DNA of 64,000 bases from Symbiodinium natans (GCA_905221605.1 CAJNDS010000286.1:1-64000), one strand, 5' to 3'; counted from the first letter of the stretch, positions 8,732 to 18,142 are shown. The notes: generated by a model from the sequence alone, not told the origin. Translations and numbers: made by a program.

Positions 8732-8847
8732 CCTAGGATGCCCAGTAGTACCCTTATTCCCTTTTTTGGGGGGTTTAGGTTCCCTTATAAACCCCTTTAA
8801 GCAAAAAAGGGGCACCCTTTTTAAGCCTTGGTCATTGGGCAGCCTAG
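8732..8847. mobile_element. MITE family C, copy 2
   Basis: The 116-bp near-twin of 7213-7327 has the same CCTAGGATGCCCAGTAGTACCC left end and a GGGCAGCCTAG right end. Confidence 0.85.
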
Positions 8848-8947
8848 TTTCTAGGATACTGGACAGCTAGCATGGGGGCGTGTCCTGCGTAGAGTTGAGG
8901 AGAGGTTTAGGGTATTAGATCCTATAACCCGTTAAAATGGCCCGTGA

Positions 8948-9014
8948 TAGGGTTTAGGGTTTAGGGTTTAGGGTTTAGGGCTTAGGGCTTAGGGCTTAGG
9001 GCTTAGGGTTTAGG
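8948..9014 (+). repeat. ITS, TTTAGGG then CTTAGGG
   Basis: Four TTTAGGG units are followed by four CTTAGGG, another locally spread variant. Confidence 0.95.
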
Positions 9015-9040
9015 AGGTTCAATCGCAGTTTACGCACAAA

Positions 9041-9404
9041 ATGGAGGCTATTCAGTCACAGCATATGGACAAAAATGAACGAGATGGGACAGCAGATGCT
9101 GGAACAGGCGCAGCTGGTTCGGGAGCTGCGCGCGTTGCTGCGCCAGTCAGAGCTTGATGCAACTTGTCCCACAACAACTGCTTTGCCTCTAGCATTGGGG
9201 CATCCGCATCTGGAATCTTCATCTGCCAGCCGTGCAACCTGCGATTTCCCCTCTTTGTCAACCAGACCTTCGAGTCACCGAGTTTCTGACGTAGAGACAG
9301 ACCTTGAAACTTTGAGGAGAGAGCGACAGGAGCAAAGATTGATGTTGAGACAAGCGCGACGACAGGCCAGGCAGAATGCACAGCACGTACCATTTCAATT
9401 CTAG
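9041..9404 (+). CDS. Coiled-coil-like ORF, probable frameshifted exon
   Basis: From the ATG at 9075 the frame reads MNEMGQQMLEQAQLVRELRA then LLRQSELD, strongly heptad-like, and ends with an Arg/Gln-rich helix RRERQEQRLMLRQARRQARQ. A second ATG at 9041 opens a different frame, MEAIQSQHMDKNE, that would join the same helix after a one-base shift near 9075. This suggests a frameshift or decay. The 3' part overlaps a dispersed repeat shared with 19616-19935. Function unknown. Confidence 0.4.
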
Positions 9405-9500
9405 TTTCTCGAGAGATTGCGGCATCACTACTCGCGCTATTGTGAGTGGTCTGCTGTTACCGGGCTGCTGCATCACGAGGCCTGTTGCAAAAAAAATGGT
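9378..9500 (+). repeat. Dispersed coding repeat W, copy 1
   Basis: It aligns with 19838-19935: TTTCAA...CTAGTTTCTCGAGAGATTGCG against TTTCAACTAGTATCCAGAGAG. After one extra T, both encode FQLVSREI-A-S-LAL before a stop, and both continue with CCGGGCTGCTG and CGAGGCCTGTTG. Confidence 0.65.
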
Positions 9501-9621
9501 GGCAATTCCAAGGCTTAATGCCCATCCTGGGTGAGACATCTTGAAGCCCTAAGCCCTTTTCTACCGCTCCGGGTCTTCCTTGGCAACTGTGCACGTGATT
9601 CAACTGGATGCCCATGGCCTT

Positions 9622-9745
9622 AAACCCTAAACCCTAAACCCTAAACCCTAAACCCTAAACCCTAAACCCTAAACCCTAAACCCTAAACCCTAAACCCTAA
9701 ACCCTAAACCCTAAACCCTAAACCCTAAACCCTAAACCCCAACCC
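9622..9745 (-). repeat. Long ITS, about 17 perfect CCCTAAA
   Basis: Perfect array. The flanking 9746-9945 is mostly unique. At about 9847 a short frame reads CEECWRAGAKHDV before a stop, resembling the ECWR motif of the exon at 59679. Confidence 0.97.
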
Positions 9746-9945
9746 CTCTGGTACCATGAAGTCACTTTAGCTATGCTCCCTAAATCCCAAGCCCTAAGCC
9801 CTAAACCCTGTAATTAGGGTCTTACCGCCCATCCTGGGCTGCGAGGAGTGCTGGCGTGCCGGCGCGAAGCATGACGTTTGACTCTGGGACTTAAGATGTT
9901 TCCGCTTCAGTTCGGGCTCCGGTGGGTGGAGAGTCTCTCCCCTGG

Positions 9946-10140
9946 ACCCTAAACCCTAAACCCTAAACCCTAAACCCTATAAACCTATAAACCTATAAAC
10001 CTATAAACCTATAAACCTATAAACCTATAAACCTATAAACCTATAAACCTATAAACCTATAAACCTATAAACCTATAAACCTATAAACCTATAAACCTAT
10101 AAACCTATAAACCTATAAACCTATAAACCTATAAACCCTA
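9946..10140 (-). repeat. CTATAAAC octamer array capped by CCCTAAA
   Basis: Four CCCTAAA units pass seamlessly into about 20 near-identical CTATAAAC octamers and back to CCCTAAA. The octamer is a telomere-like unit in which CC became CTA. Confidence 0.97.
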
Positions 10141-10310
10141 AACCCAAAACCATCATGTTGAAGAGAGCGAGACAAGACAAAGGCCATTGTGGAATCCCAG
10201 GTCAGTGCTGTATGGATGCTTAGGGGGGTCGGGGTCCCCCTAAACCCTAAGTAAACCCGGAACCCTAAACCAGCAGACCCTGGAGGGTGGGCCCCGGGGG
10301 GGGGCTATTG

Positions 10311-10372
10311 GGTTTAGGGTTTAGGGTTTGGGGTTGGGGTTTGGGGTTTGGGGGTTTAGGGTTTAGGACATC
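10311..10372 (+). repeat. ITS, TTTAGGG/TTTGGGG
   Basis: Eight mixed units. Sequence from 10373 to 10510 is unique with no gene seen. Confidence 0.85.
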
Positions 10373-10513
10373 AACCACTCAAGCCCCTAGCAGTAGATAG
10401 AGCACCTCCAAGCCGTACACTTCTCTCAACAGGCGGCACAACTCTAGCCTCAAAGCCTCGGTCCCCCCTAACACCCTGAACCCTGAGCCCTCGAAGGAAG
10501 GCCTCCCCACTTA

Positions 10514-10625
10514 AACCCTAAACCCCAAACCCTAAACCCCTAAACCCCTAAACCCCTAAACCCCTAAACCCCTAAACCCCTAAACCCTAAACCCTAACCC
10601 CCCCCCCCCCCCCCGCAAAAAAAAA
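10514..10625 (-). repeat. CCCCTAAA octamer ITS and C/A tract
   Basis: About seven CCCCTAAA octamers and CCCTAAA units are followed by ~18 C and ~9 A. Confidence 0.95.
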
Positions 10626-10758
10626 GAAGAAAAGAGACCCCAAAGCCCTCGCCGGCGCAGGCTATCTCTGTGCCCTGCGGCAGCTTCAGCCCCTCGGACT
10701 TGGGGTTTAGGGCTTTCGGGTTTAGAGGCACCCCAAAGCTCCGCATACACAAAGCCCC

Positions 10759-10795
10759 GCCCCCCCCCCCCCCCCCCCCCCCGCCCCGCCGGGCT
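10759..10795. repeat. Poly-C tract
   Basis: About 24 C are followed by GCCCCGCC. From 10846 to 10970 there are degenerate CCATCCTAAA decamers. Confidence 0.9.
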
Positions 10796-10972
10796 TCGTG
10801 ATGCAGGGACTGTTCCAACCCTGAACCTCCCAAAAAGACCATGAGCCCTGAACCCTGAATCCTGTGAGCCCTAAACCCTAAGCCCCTAAACCATCCTAAA
10901 CTATCCTAAACCATCCCAAACCATCCAAAACCATCCTAAACCATCCTCAGCCCCTAAACCCTTCAACAAGCG

Positions 10973-11156
10973 AAAGACCACGAGCTCCCACAGGGTTCCC
11001 TTGTAATCCCCTCAAAAACGAAAACAGGGCACCCTTTTTTCTTGATTAATTAACTAGGTGACTCTTGGGGTCTAGAAGACCACGAGCTCCTAAACCCTAA
11101 ACCCTAAACCCTAAACCCTAAACCCTAAACCCTAAACCCTAAAGACCACGAGCTCC
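10973..11156. mobile_element. MITE and ITS flanked by three copies of one 15-bp word
   Basis: AAGACCACGAGCTCC occurs at 10974-10988, 11076-11090 and 11142-11156. Between the first two lies a family C-like element (CAGGGTTCCCTTGTAATCCCC to CTAGGTGACTCTTGGGG). Between the second and third lies a pure CCCTAAA array (11091-11141). The repeated word behaves like a target-site duplication for both insertions. Confidence 0.8.
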
Positions 11157-11229
11157 CAGAGGTGCACAAGCGGCCACGCCCTCCAGCCCCTGCTCAGCAG
11201 CGGCTTGGAGCCGCCATTGGGAGGGGGAG

Positions 11230-11293
11230 GGGGCAAACCCTACACCCTAAACCCTCAACCCTAAACCCTAAACCCTAAACCCTAAACCCTAAA
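11230..11293 (-). repeat. ITS, CCCTAAA
   Basis: About nine units with CCCTACA and CCCTCAA at the start. The stretch 11294-11690 is unique, with short ITS at 11522-11545 and no convincing gene. Confidence 0.9.
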
Positions 11294-11690
11294 TAGCTTA
11301 AGGTTTTGATGGGGCCTTAAGGTTTCACGATTTCGGCATAGGGTGAAATTGGGGTTGGCGTTGTAGGGCCTCAGGGTTTAGGGTTCAGGGACCAACTAGG
11401 CTTTTAAGGCCTCGGCTGCTTCTTGAGTGTTTTTTTGCGTGGACTTTGGGTCAAGGCTCTAAACATTCTTCCTGCTCCCACCACCCCCCCTCCCGCAAAC
11501 TGTGGGGGATGTGAAAAATGCAGGGTTTAGGGTTTAGGGTTTTGGGCTGTCGGGGTTCGGGGCCGCGAAAGATTTAAAAGCCTATAGGCCTAGGAGGAAG
11601 CAGGCTTTAGCTTCAATTCATGAAGGCTCAGAGCCTTTGCAACCGTCAAGTTTGCCGGAGCCTTTCAGAGAAGAACCCTCTTACCTACAT

Positions 11691-11786
11691 GGCTATTTCC
11701 AAAAATCGAGGTACCCCTTTTGTACCCCAAGTAGAATCCCCTTAAGCGACCCCCCAAAAAGGGTACCCCTAGATTCGGAAAGCCCC
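11691..11786. mobile_element. MITE family D, copy 2
   Basis: Left end GGCTATTTCCAAAAATCGAGGTACCCC. Right end GGGTACCCCTAGATTCGGAAAGCC is its imperfect inverse. Coding-like sequence begins just downstream. Confidence 0.75.
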
Positions 11787-11896
11787 CACATGAAGCCTTG
11801 CGAAGAAAAAAGACGCCTGCTCTGAGGCCCCTTCGCCGAGAACCTGCACTGTGCCGTACATTGGCACGCATTGCTGAACAACCTGGGTTTACTACC
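11787..11896 (+). CDS. Exon-like segment between two MITEs
   Basis: The frame reads HEALRRKKTPALRPLRREPA then LCRTLARIAEQPGFTT and stops being protein-like at the family H element. Basic, Leu/Arg-rich. Not recognised. Confidence 0.3.
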
Positions 11897-12004
11897 CCCA
11901 AGGGTCCATGTACCCATATAGTATATACTTGCGCCCTAAAGCTACTATATGGGAACCCCATTAAGGCCCAAGTATATACCGTATAGGTACATGGACCCTT
12001 TGGG
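11897..12004. mobile_element. MITE family H, ~36-bp TIR
   Basis: CCAAGGGTCCATGTACCC with following ATATAGTATATACTTG is mirrored by CAAGTATATACCGTATAGG and TACATGGACCCTTTGG. 108 bp. Fragments of the same family occur at 17486-17520 and 17684-17740. Confidence 0.85.
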
Positions 12005-12035
12005 TACTATTTGCTTCAGAACTAATTTGGGGTTG

Positions 12036-12163
12036 GGGAGGGAACGTTCAGATGGGGTTGGTATGGAGTCAACGTCAGGGTCTGCAGCCTTGCGACATGT
12101 GACATTGGCTTGCGCAGGGCTCAAGACTTTCAAGGACTTGAGACGTGACCCCAAAAAGCCCTA
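12036..12163 (+). CDS. Exon-like segment ending in ITS
   Basis: The frame reads SDGVGMESTSGSAALRHVTL then ACAGLKTFKDLRRDPKK and enters CCCTAAA. The start of this piece is not defined. A family J terminal word (TACTATTTGCTTCAGAAC) separates it from element H. Confidence 0.35.
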
Positions 12164-12232
12164 AACCCTAAACCCTAAACCCTAAACCCTAAACCCTAAA
12201 CCCTAAACCCTAAACCCTAAACCCTAAACCTT
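12163..12232 (-). repeat. ITS, ten perfect CCCTAAA
   Basis: Perfect array. 12233-12385 is unique without a gene. 12387-12438 holds TTTAGGG/TTTCGGG units. Confidence 0.95.
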
Positions 12233-12561
12233 ATCTCCCCTTAAGCTCCTCAAGCCCTATATCGAGCTTAGAGGAGGGGCTCGGGGATTCAGATTTCTCT
12301 GATGAGGGCGCCAACCTTGGCCCAAGTGGTCATATGCCCATTGCTCCGAAATAGGGGACCCCCTCCTTACATACCCCCAAAATACTGGGTTTAGGGTTTA
12401 GGGTTTAGGGTTTCGGGTTTCGGGTTTCGGGTTTAGGGCTTATGACAGGAACAGCCCCAAAGGGACCCCCCAAAACATCTCGGAAACTCCCATATCTTCG
12501 TGGCCCAAGGAGCCACAGACCGGGCGCGGGGTTACAAGGGTCTAGGGTTTAGGGTTTAGAA

Positions 12562-12772
12562 AGGCGCAACGCCCCTTAAATGCGGATCATGCCTTAGTTT
12601 ACAGAGGGATCCTCAATATCATTGAAGGTATATTCCTCAAGTGAGGGTTTTTGGTTGGGATGTTCCCCCCAAAAAACTAAAAGTCCTGAAAGGGGATTAG
12701 AATGCCCCCTACGAATCCCGATTAAGGACTGTGAGTACAAGGGGGAACATCCCAAAATATGCGGCTCTTTGG
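12562..12772. mobile_element. MITE family F copy 3 carrying nested family I
   Basis: Family F words run from AACGCCCCTTAAATGC to GGTATATTCCTCAAGTGAGGG. A complete 101-bp family I element (12655-12755, TTGGGATGTTCCCCCC to GGGGGAACATCCCAA) follows. The F right end CGGCTCTTTGGGG then appears at 12760. F therefore predates I here. Confidence 0.75.
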
Positions 12773-12773
12773 G

Positions 12774-12898
12774 GGCTAAACCCTAAACCCTAAACCCTAA
12801 ACCCTAAAGCCCTAAAGCTCTAAAGCCTAAAGCCCTAAAGCCCTAAAGCCCTAATAGCCTAAAGCCCTAAAGCCCTAAAGCCCCTAAGCCCTTCACGA
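12774..12898 (-). repeat. ITS turning into CCCTAAAG octamers
   Basis: Four CCCTAAA units are followed by about ten CCCTAAAG or CCTAAAG units. Confidence 0.9.
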
Positions 12899-13046
12899 AG
12901 CCAGGTCTGCCTTGCGAACTTGGATGCAGAGGAGGAGGCAGCTCTGGGAGGGGTGTTGGGTGTTTCGGGTCAGGGCTTCAGGGGGTTTAGGGTCTTAGGG
13001 TTTACCGTTGTAGAGCCTTAGCAGCAAGCCTGGGCCTAAGCACTCG

Positions 13047-13132
13047 GGGATTTAGGGTTTAGGGTTTAGGGTTTAGGGTTTAGGGTTTAGGGTTTAGGGT
13101 TTAGGGTTCAGGGTTTAGGGTTTAGGGTTTAG
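13047..13132 (+). repeat. ITS, about 12 TTTAGGG
   Basis: Near-perfect, with one TTCAGGG. The region 13133-13371 is unique and contains a weak inverted pair (GCCACTTAG / CTAGTGGC) but no gene. Confidence 0.95.
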
Positions 13133-13371
13133 GGCTGTTTTTGGATGGTGCTGTGGCTCAGAAGAGGTTGGGGGCAGTGACGTCCCAACCCCAGGGCTTG
13201 AGTCATGCGGGGTCTCATCGGGATCAGTTCCCCTGCAATCGGCCACTTAGTAGAATAGAACCCCTTCGTTAGCAGGCCCTCAGAAATGTCATCTGAAAAG
13301 ACCGTTTTTCAGACAGAACAGAACCCCTAGTGGCTTAGGAGTTGGCTTTCGGCAGGGCTCTAGCGGCAGTT

Positions 13372-13455
13372 ACATGGTCCCTGAATACGGTCCCTTACCT
13401 TCTTTGAAGGGATCTGAAGTATAGTGTTTAGGGTCTTTAAGTTAAGGGACCATGG
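13372..13455. mobile_element. MITE family G, copy 1
   Basis: Ends are ACATGGTCCCT and AGGGACCATGG in inverted orientation. The interior has TACGGTCCCTTACC and GAAGGGATCTGAAGTA, and a single telomeric word GTTTAGGG. Relatives: 22993, 34866 (broken) and 42800. Confidence 0.7.
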
Positions 13456-13646
13456 AACTACGCCTAAACCCTAAACCCACCCTAAACCCTAAACTCGGAC
13501 CCTAAGAGGATATTGCCTCTTAGGTCGACATCAGGGTTTAGGGGTTCGGGTGGCTTGTGGGCTTAAGGCTTTGGGCCAACCACCACCAAGATCCCAAAAC
13601 TTAAGTAAGGTTTAGGAAAAAGGGTTTAGGGTTTATAGGGTTTAGG

Positions 13647-13793
13647 GTAACCTTCCAGGCATACCACTGCCGAGATTGCTGGTGGCTTCGCGGGACACGC
13701 CTGGACCGCTGTGTGTCCTGCGCAGGACAGAATCAAATCAGGCGGGGCTTTGTCAGATGTTGCCCTAAGCCGAAGCCCGTTTTAAACCCTAAA
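13647..13793 (+). CDS. Cys-rich exon-like segment
   Basis: After an ITS ending GGGTTTAGGG the frame reads VTFQAYHCRDCWWLRGTRLD, then RCVSCAGQNQIRRGFVRCC. The HCxxC...CxxC...CC spacing could bind zinc, but no named finger family fits well. No start or stop within the segment. Confidence 0.35.
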
Positions 13794-13892
13794 CCCTTTT
13801 TTTATGTTTTAGGGTTGATTAGCTGGTCTGAGACTGAGTTGTCAAGAAGGTGATGAAGGTTTATTAACGAAGGTTCCAAAGGGGTTGAGGAT

Positions 13893-14117
13893 TTGTGGAA
13901 GGCTTGTCACGTCCTCCGTTTGATCTTGCGCAGCATTGCTTTCGCCACCATCACCAGCATCGCAAAGTCAGAGTCCGAGTCGGGGAGAGGGCACCTTCGC
14001 ATTCCCAGGAAGAGGGACGGGGTCGAGCTCCCTTGTACAGCTGGGTGTTTAGAGTTCACGGCTGAGGGTTCAGGGTTTAAGGTAGCTGTGTCTCAGCTTT
14101 CCATGACACAGGTCTGA
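13893..14117 (+). CDS. Hypothetical ORF, doubtful
   Basis: A 74-codon frame without ATG (it opens at a GTG-like position inside a longer open run) reads VLRLILRSIAFATITSIAKS then Ser/Glu/Arg-rich sequence. No motif recognised. It could be an exon piece. Confidence 0.2.
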   Translation: MWKACHVLRLILRSIAFATITSIAKSESESGRGHLRIPRKRDGVELPCTAGCLEFTAEGSGFKVAVSQLSMTQV

Positions 14118-14119
14118 CA

Positions 14120-15120
14120 GGTTCTCATGCAGGGTAGGGCCTCATGTCTTCCCACGTCTCCAGCTCCGGCGGTGCGGACTCATCGTGTTTCATGGCACGA
14201 CCGCCCCTTAGGGACCGAACGGCTGTGGATTGATGATTTACCAAGTTTAGTTAGTAGGTCGTGAAACAGGCTGTATTGGGGTGATCCAACGTAATGTACC
14301 TATAAACCTTATACAGGCCTTATACTTGGAGCCGACCTAACTCCGCTCTGAGAGCCGTCAAAAGCTTCTGCAGTTACCGGGAGGTGCTGCAGCCTTAAGG
14401 TTTAGGGCTCAGGGTTAGGGTTTAGGGCTTCATTAGGGTTCAGGGGTGTAGTGTTTAGGGTTTAGGGTTTAGAGTTTGCGTCAGCAGGTATGCCTTGGAC
14501 AACGATGCCCGCATGCAGGTGGTTCCTGGCAATTCTCCGCCAGGCTCCGGTTAAAAAGCTGTGGCGAAGCTGAGACCCATTGCAGTTGCGAGTCTTGGGG
14601 GTTTTAGGGTTTAGGGTTTAGGGTGCAGGGTATAGGGTTTACGGTTTAGGGTTTAGGGCTTTTTTGGAGCAGCTGTGTGATACAGAACTTCCCAACCTCA
14701 ACTACATGCCCTGTTGCCGAACAGCTCGCAGGCGAAATCACATGGAAGAAGCCGTACGAGCCCGTGGCGCACACACGGAGCCTTTGCCACAATTTATGGT
14801 AGCTTTGAAGGAAGGGCTATGATGTTACGAATTGGCCTGCAAAGCTGAGGCCTACAGCCTAACTGTATTATCCCTGAATCCAAATACCAAAGTGGCCCTG
14901 AGTTCTAAACCTCAAGTAAGCCCCATACCCGAACCCAAAACTAACTAACCCCCCTGAACCCCTGCAGCCTTGAATCCAGCAAAAGGCCTGAGTCACCCTA
15001 AGTTGAGGGTAAAGAGTTTCCAAGACAAAAACGGCCCACAGTCCGTGGCGACAACGGAGTTTAAGAGAAGCCTCGAGGCCCTAATCCCAAAAGCCCCTCA
15101 GCGCATGTCATTTTTTCCTG
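14120..15120. other. Mostly unique 1-kb region
   Basis: It contains short degenerate ITS at 14398-14480 and 14600-14660. The rest is unique GC-balanced sequence without a convincing frame or recognised element. Confidence 0.5.
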
Positions 15121-15172
15121 AACCCTAAACCCGAAACCCGAAACCCTAAACCCTAAACCCTAAACCCTAAAA
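15121..15172 (-). repeat. ITS, CCCTAAA/CCCGAAA
   Basis: Seven units, two of them CCCGAAA. Confidence 0.9.
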
Positions 15173-15318
15173 GGGGTTCAGGCCAAGGCAGTGCTTCCCA
15201 ACCACAGGCCTCGAAGCCGAGAAAGTCTTTGGGCGTGATGAGAGGGCCCAGTCTTGTGTGAGGGTTTCGGGTTTAGGGCTAGGCTTGTTTAGGGGAGTTG
15301 GGATTTAGGAATTTCTGG

Positions 15319-15515
15319 ATTTGGGGGGGGGGGGGGGGGGGGGGTTGTTTCTTAAAGCACACAATCCACTACTATTTACTTAAGAACCCCAAAAAAAGTA
15401 AAATACTTTTACCCCTATATTACCAGTACCCTTCTAAAAGAAGATTTTTTGTTTTTATTTATTTGTTTTTTTTAGGGGGTGGGGGGTTGTCTAAAGCAAT
15501 TCGTAGTACACACCA
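15319..15515. mobile_element. Poly-G tract and expanded family J element
   Basis: About 24 G precede TTGTTTCTTAAAGCA. CCACTACTATTTACTTAAGAACCCC follows, and the opposite end has GGGGGGTTGTCTAAAGCAATTCGTAGTA. These are inverted arms of family J (CTACTATTTGCTTAAGAACCCC) with T- and G-rich expansions. Confidence 0.6.
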
Positions 15516-15585
15516 AAAGTTCGCCTCACTCGGGATCTCCAAAGGATTCGCGGACCGGATGGCGAAGTCGAGCTGGAGGCTGACA

Positions 15586-15645
15586 TAAACCCCTAAACCC
15601 TAAACCCTAAACCCCTAAACCCTAAACCCTAAACCCTAAACCCGA
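15586..15645 (-). repeat. ITS, CCCTAAA/CCCCTAAA
   Basis: About eight units. From 15646 to 16010 I see unique sequence and one doubtful 61-codon frame, not called. Confidence 0.9.
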
Positions 15646-16010
15646 TGTCGGGCTGGGCTTGTGCTTGCTGGAGATATCTTGGGGCCTCTAAACCCCAAAC
15701 CCTGTAGGGTTCAGAGCCTTTCGTAGGCAGAAACTGCATGGGGAATCGGAGCCTGAGTTTTTTTCAAGGTCCCCAAACACCAAAGACTCCAAACGCACAA
15801 ATCAAGGTTTGCTTTGTCCGCTTCGTATCCTGGCCGGCTTCCTCAACCTTAGAACCCCCTATAACGAACCCAAAAAGGAACTACTTGGGTAAACCTCAAA
15901 GAATGAACCCAATGGATTCCTGACACCCTAGAATTCTTGATCGTCGAGGAGCTCAACTGCGTCTCAACAAATGCATGACAAAACCAAGCCAGCGTCAAGT
16001 TCCTGAAGCC

Positions 16011-16262
16011 CTAGGGCTTTCGGGGTTCGGTTGAGTTTAGGGTTTGGGGATTAGGGTAAGCCTTAAACCCTGAAACAGGTGAAGCTGAAGCTGCATGGAT
16101 TGCCTGTTGGCCGCAGGGGCTGGGGAGGGTCGTACAGGGTTCTGGGTTCAAAAGGTAAATGTCGGGCTGAGGGTAGAAAGGATACTCTGCACCCGAAACC
16201 CGAAAACCCCGGAAACCCCAACCCTGAGTCCTAGGCCCCATGACCACGGGTCTAGGGTTTAG
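16011..16262. other. Degenerate telomere-like and unique sequence
   Basis: Scattered GTTTAGGG, CCCGAAACCC and CCCCGGAAACCCC words occur with no array longer than two units. Open frames here translate the repeat and are not genes. Confidence 0.5.
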
Positions 16263-16340
16263 GGTTCAGGGGTGTACAAGCTGACTTCAGGAGTCTGGCT
16301 TCAGACCAGGAGGTTTAAAAGCGGCTTAACATTATCAGGG

Positions 16341-16440
16341 TTTTGGAGTACTGTACTTTGGTTATTTTTTGTTCTGGGCTCCTGTTATGGCTACTTATAC
16401 CTAAACAGTATATACTTCTTTTCCAGGGTCTACTCCAAAG
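16341..16440. mobile_element. MITE family K, copy 1
   Basis: TTTTGGAGTACTGTACTTTGG at the left is mirrored by TCTACTCCAAAG at the right. The interior has TTCTGGGCTCCTGTTATGGC, CTACTTATACCTAAA and TTCTTTTCCAGGG. Five copies of 100-108 bp are in the window, and all keep the pyrimidine-CCAG or T-run-CAG word. Confidence 0.85.
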
Positions 16441-16799
16441 TAGGGTGCCTGAGTTAGCTGATGTTTTGAAGCCTACGACCCGAGGCTTAGACCCCTAAAC
16501 CCCAAACCCCAAACCTCAGACGTGAGCCACAAGCCCAGGATCTATCCCATGGGGACACGGATCTGCCTCTCCTCGCTTATGAATCACCGCGAAGCGACGA
16601 TCACGAATCTCCACGACTCTTGCCTAAAACCCGAAACATTCTCATAAGCAGGGAACGACTCGAGGGATTGAGGAGCGCCGCCCTCAGAAGTAGGGAAGGT
16701 GCCCACGACTTGCTTGCGAATCAGCAAGCTAGTCCCTAAGCATTAAACCATGAACCCTTTATTTTGCATCCCTGTGTGTGGTGCGAGGCTGCTAGGCAG

Positions 16800-16868
16800 G
16801 TGGCCCAAATAGTAAGATTCCCTTATCATAAGGACCCCAAATAAGGTACCCCTAATTTCGGAAACCCC
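16800..16868. mobile_element. Family D, right half only
   Basis: ATAAGGACCCCAAATAAGGTACCCC and TAATTTCGGAAACCCC match the right part of 37775-37876. The left arm is lost. The 16450-16800 stretch before it is unique with no gene seen. Confidence 0.6.
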
Positions 16869-16930
16869 ATAAAAGCCCCAACCCTAAACACTGCAAGCCG
16901 CAGTAGCCCTTACATCTTAAATCCCGAAAA

Positions 16931-17050
16931 CTACTATTTGCTGAAGAACTCTCCTAAAAAATACAGAATAACACTCCCTATATCCCTAAGAAGGAAGAAC
17001 ATTTTAATTTTTTTGGAAGAACATTTAATTTGTTCTTAAGCAAATGGTAG
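16931..17050. mobile_element. MITE family J, copy 2
   Basis: CTACTATTTGCTGAAGAACT and TGTTCTTAAGCAAATGGTAG are 20-bp inverted arms around an AT-rich core. 120 bp. Confidence 0.85.
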
Positions 17051-17140
17051 AAAAGGAGACGGGCAAGTACATTCTGAGCCTCGATGGCGGGGCTCGTGAG
17101 ACGCAGATCATGGAGCCCGACCTGACGAACCTTGGCACTA
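17047..17140 (+). CDS. Exon-like segment between MITE J and ITS
   Basis: Starting at the last bases of element J the frame reads VEKETGKYILSLDGGARETQ then IMEPDLTNLGT before GGGTTAGGG. Convincing amino-acid composition. No start or stop. Product unknown. Confidence 0.4.
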
Positions 17141-17222
17141 GGGTTAGGGTGTAGGGTTGAGGGTTTAGGGTTTAGGGTTGAGGGTTTAGGGTTTCGGGTT
17201 GAGGGTTTAGGGTTGAGGGTTG
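17141..17222 (+). repeat. ITS, TTTAGGG and TTGAGGG
   Basis: About ten units alternating TTTAGGG and TTGAGGG. Confidence 0.9.
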
Positions 17223-17368
17223 AGTGCTTTTGAGGGGCTATTAGGGGGGTCGATCTTTGGGGCTTCTTGGGGCATAGGGTTTGGGTTTAGGGTTTCGGGT
17301 TTAGGGGAATCTCTGGGATATTGACCCCCAGAAGCGCCCTCCGTAGGTGTGCGCAGTGCCCAGAGGAT

Positions 17369-17520
17369 CCATGTGGGTGGTTGTCAAGAATTTGTTGGTC
17401 CCTTTTTGGATCCCTATTTGCATACCGCACCTCATATGTACAGTAGGGTACCCTAAAAGGGATGATAATTTCGACAACCACCCATGTATCTATAGAGTAT
17501 ATACACTTGGGCCTTATAGG
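17369..17520. mobile_element. MITE family L followed by family H fragment
   Basis: CATGTGGGTGGTTGTCAAGAATTT is mirrored by AATTTCGACAACCACCCATG (17369-17487). Family H words TATAGAGTATATACACTTGGGCC follow and are cut by GGGTTTATCGGG and an ITS. Confidence 0.65.
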
Positions 17521-17565
17521 GTTTATCGGGTTTAGGGTTCAGGGTTAGGGCTTAGGGCTTAGGGT

Positions 17566-17664
17566 TTGGGATGTTCCCCTTTACTAGCAGCCCTGAATAG
17601 GGATTGTTGTACCCCCTATTATAACCCCTATTCAGGCCTGCCAGTCTAAGGGAGAGCATCCCAA
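17566..17664. mobile_element. MITE family I, copy 2
   Basis: TTGGGATGTTCCCCTTTACTAGCAG and CTGCCAGTCTAAGGGAGAGCATCCCAA form inverted arms of a 99-bp element. It starts inside a telomeric GGGTTTGGG. Confidence 0.85.
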
Positions 17665-17683
17665 GCTGTGGAGTCTGTAGAGT

Positions 17684-17740
17684 ATATACTTGGGCCTGAA
17701 TGGGTAGCTTGATGAAAAGGCCAAGTATTTACTATGAATG
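17684..17740. mobile_element. MITE family H remnant
   Basis: AGAGTATATACTTGGGCCTGAATGG and GGCCAAGTATTTACTATG plus GTACATGG are mirrored parts of element H with eroded ends. Sequence 17745-18140 is unique with a doubtful 62-codon frame at 17842. Confidence 0.55.
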
Positions 17741-18142
17741 TACATGGGGTTTATGGGTGTGGGTCCCAGTTTCAGAGGCTTAGGGTAGTTTAGGGGGAAT
17801 GCTTAGGGCCACGGGAAACACAAGTTCTGTCGCTATCTACAGTGATACCGGAGCTCCTGCAGCAGCTCTACCTAAGCCCTAAACGGGTTTTGCAGCCCGC
17901 ACCCTCTAAGAGCCTCAAAAGCCCTACCCGAACCCCTAAACCACATTCAACCCTAAGAACTCAACCAGGGCCTGCTCACAGCTCACACCTAGGGTGGGGA
18001 GGGTTGACGTCCTTGAGACACGCAAGATGAGAACTTAGAACCCCACAGGGTTTTAGATTCCCAGACCCTGCAGCTCCCCATGGCTTGTGTTGTGTTTTCG
18101 CCCCCTGCCAAGGAATCACGTCCCTGCAGGGGTGTGGAGATA

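Noticed and set aside
9622-9745. A true chromosome end
   Set aside because: The long perfect arrays are embedded in unique DNA on both sides and occur in both orientations; no tract reaches the window edge.
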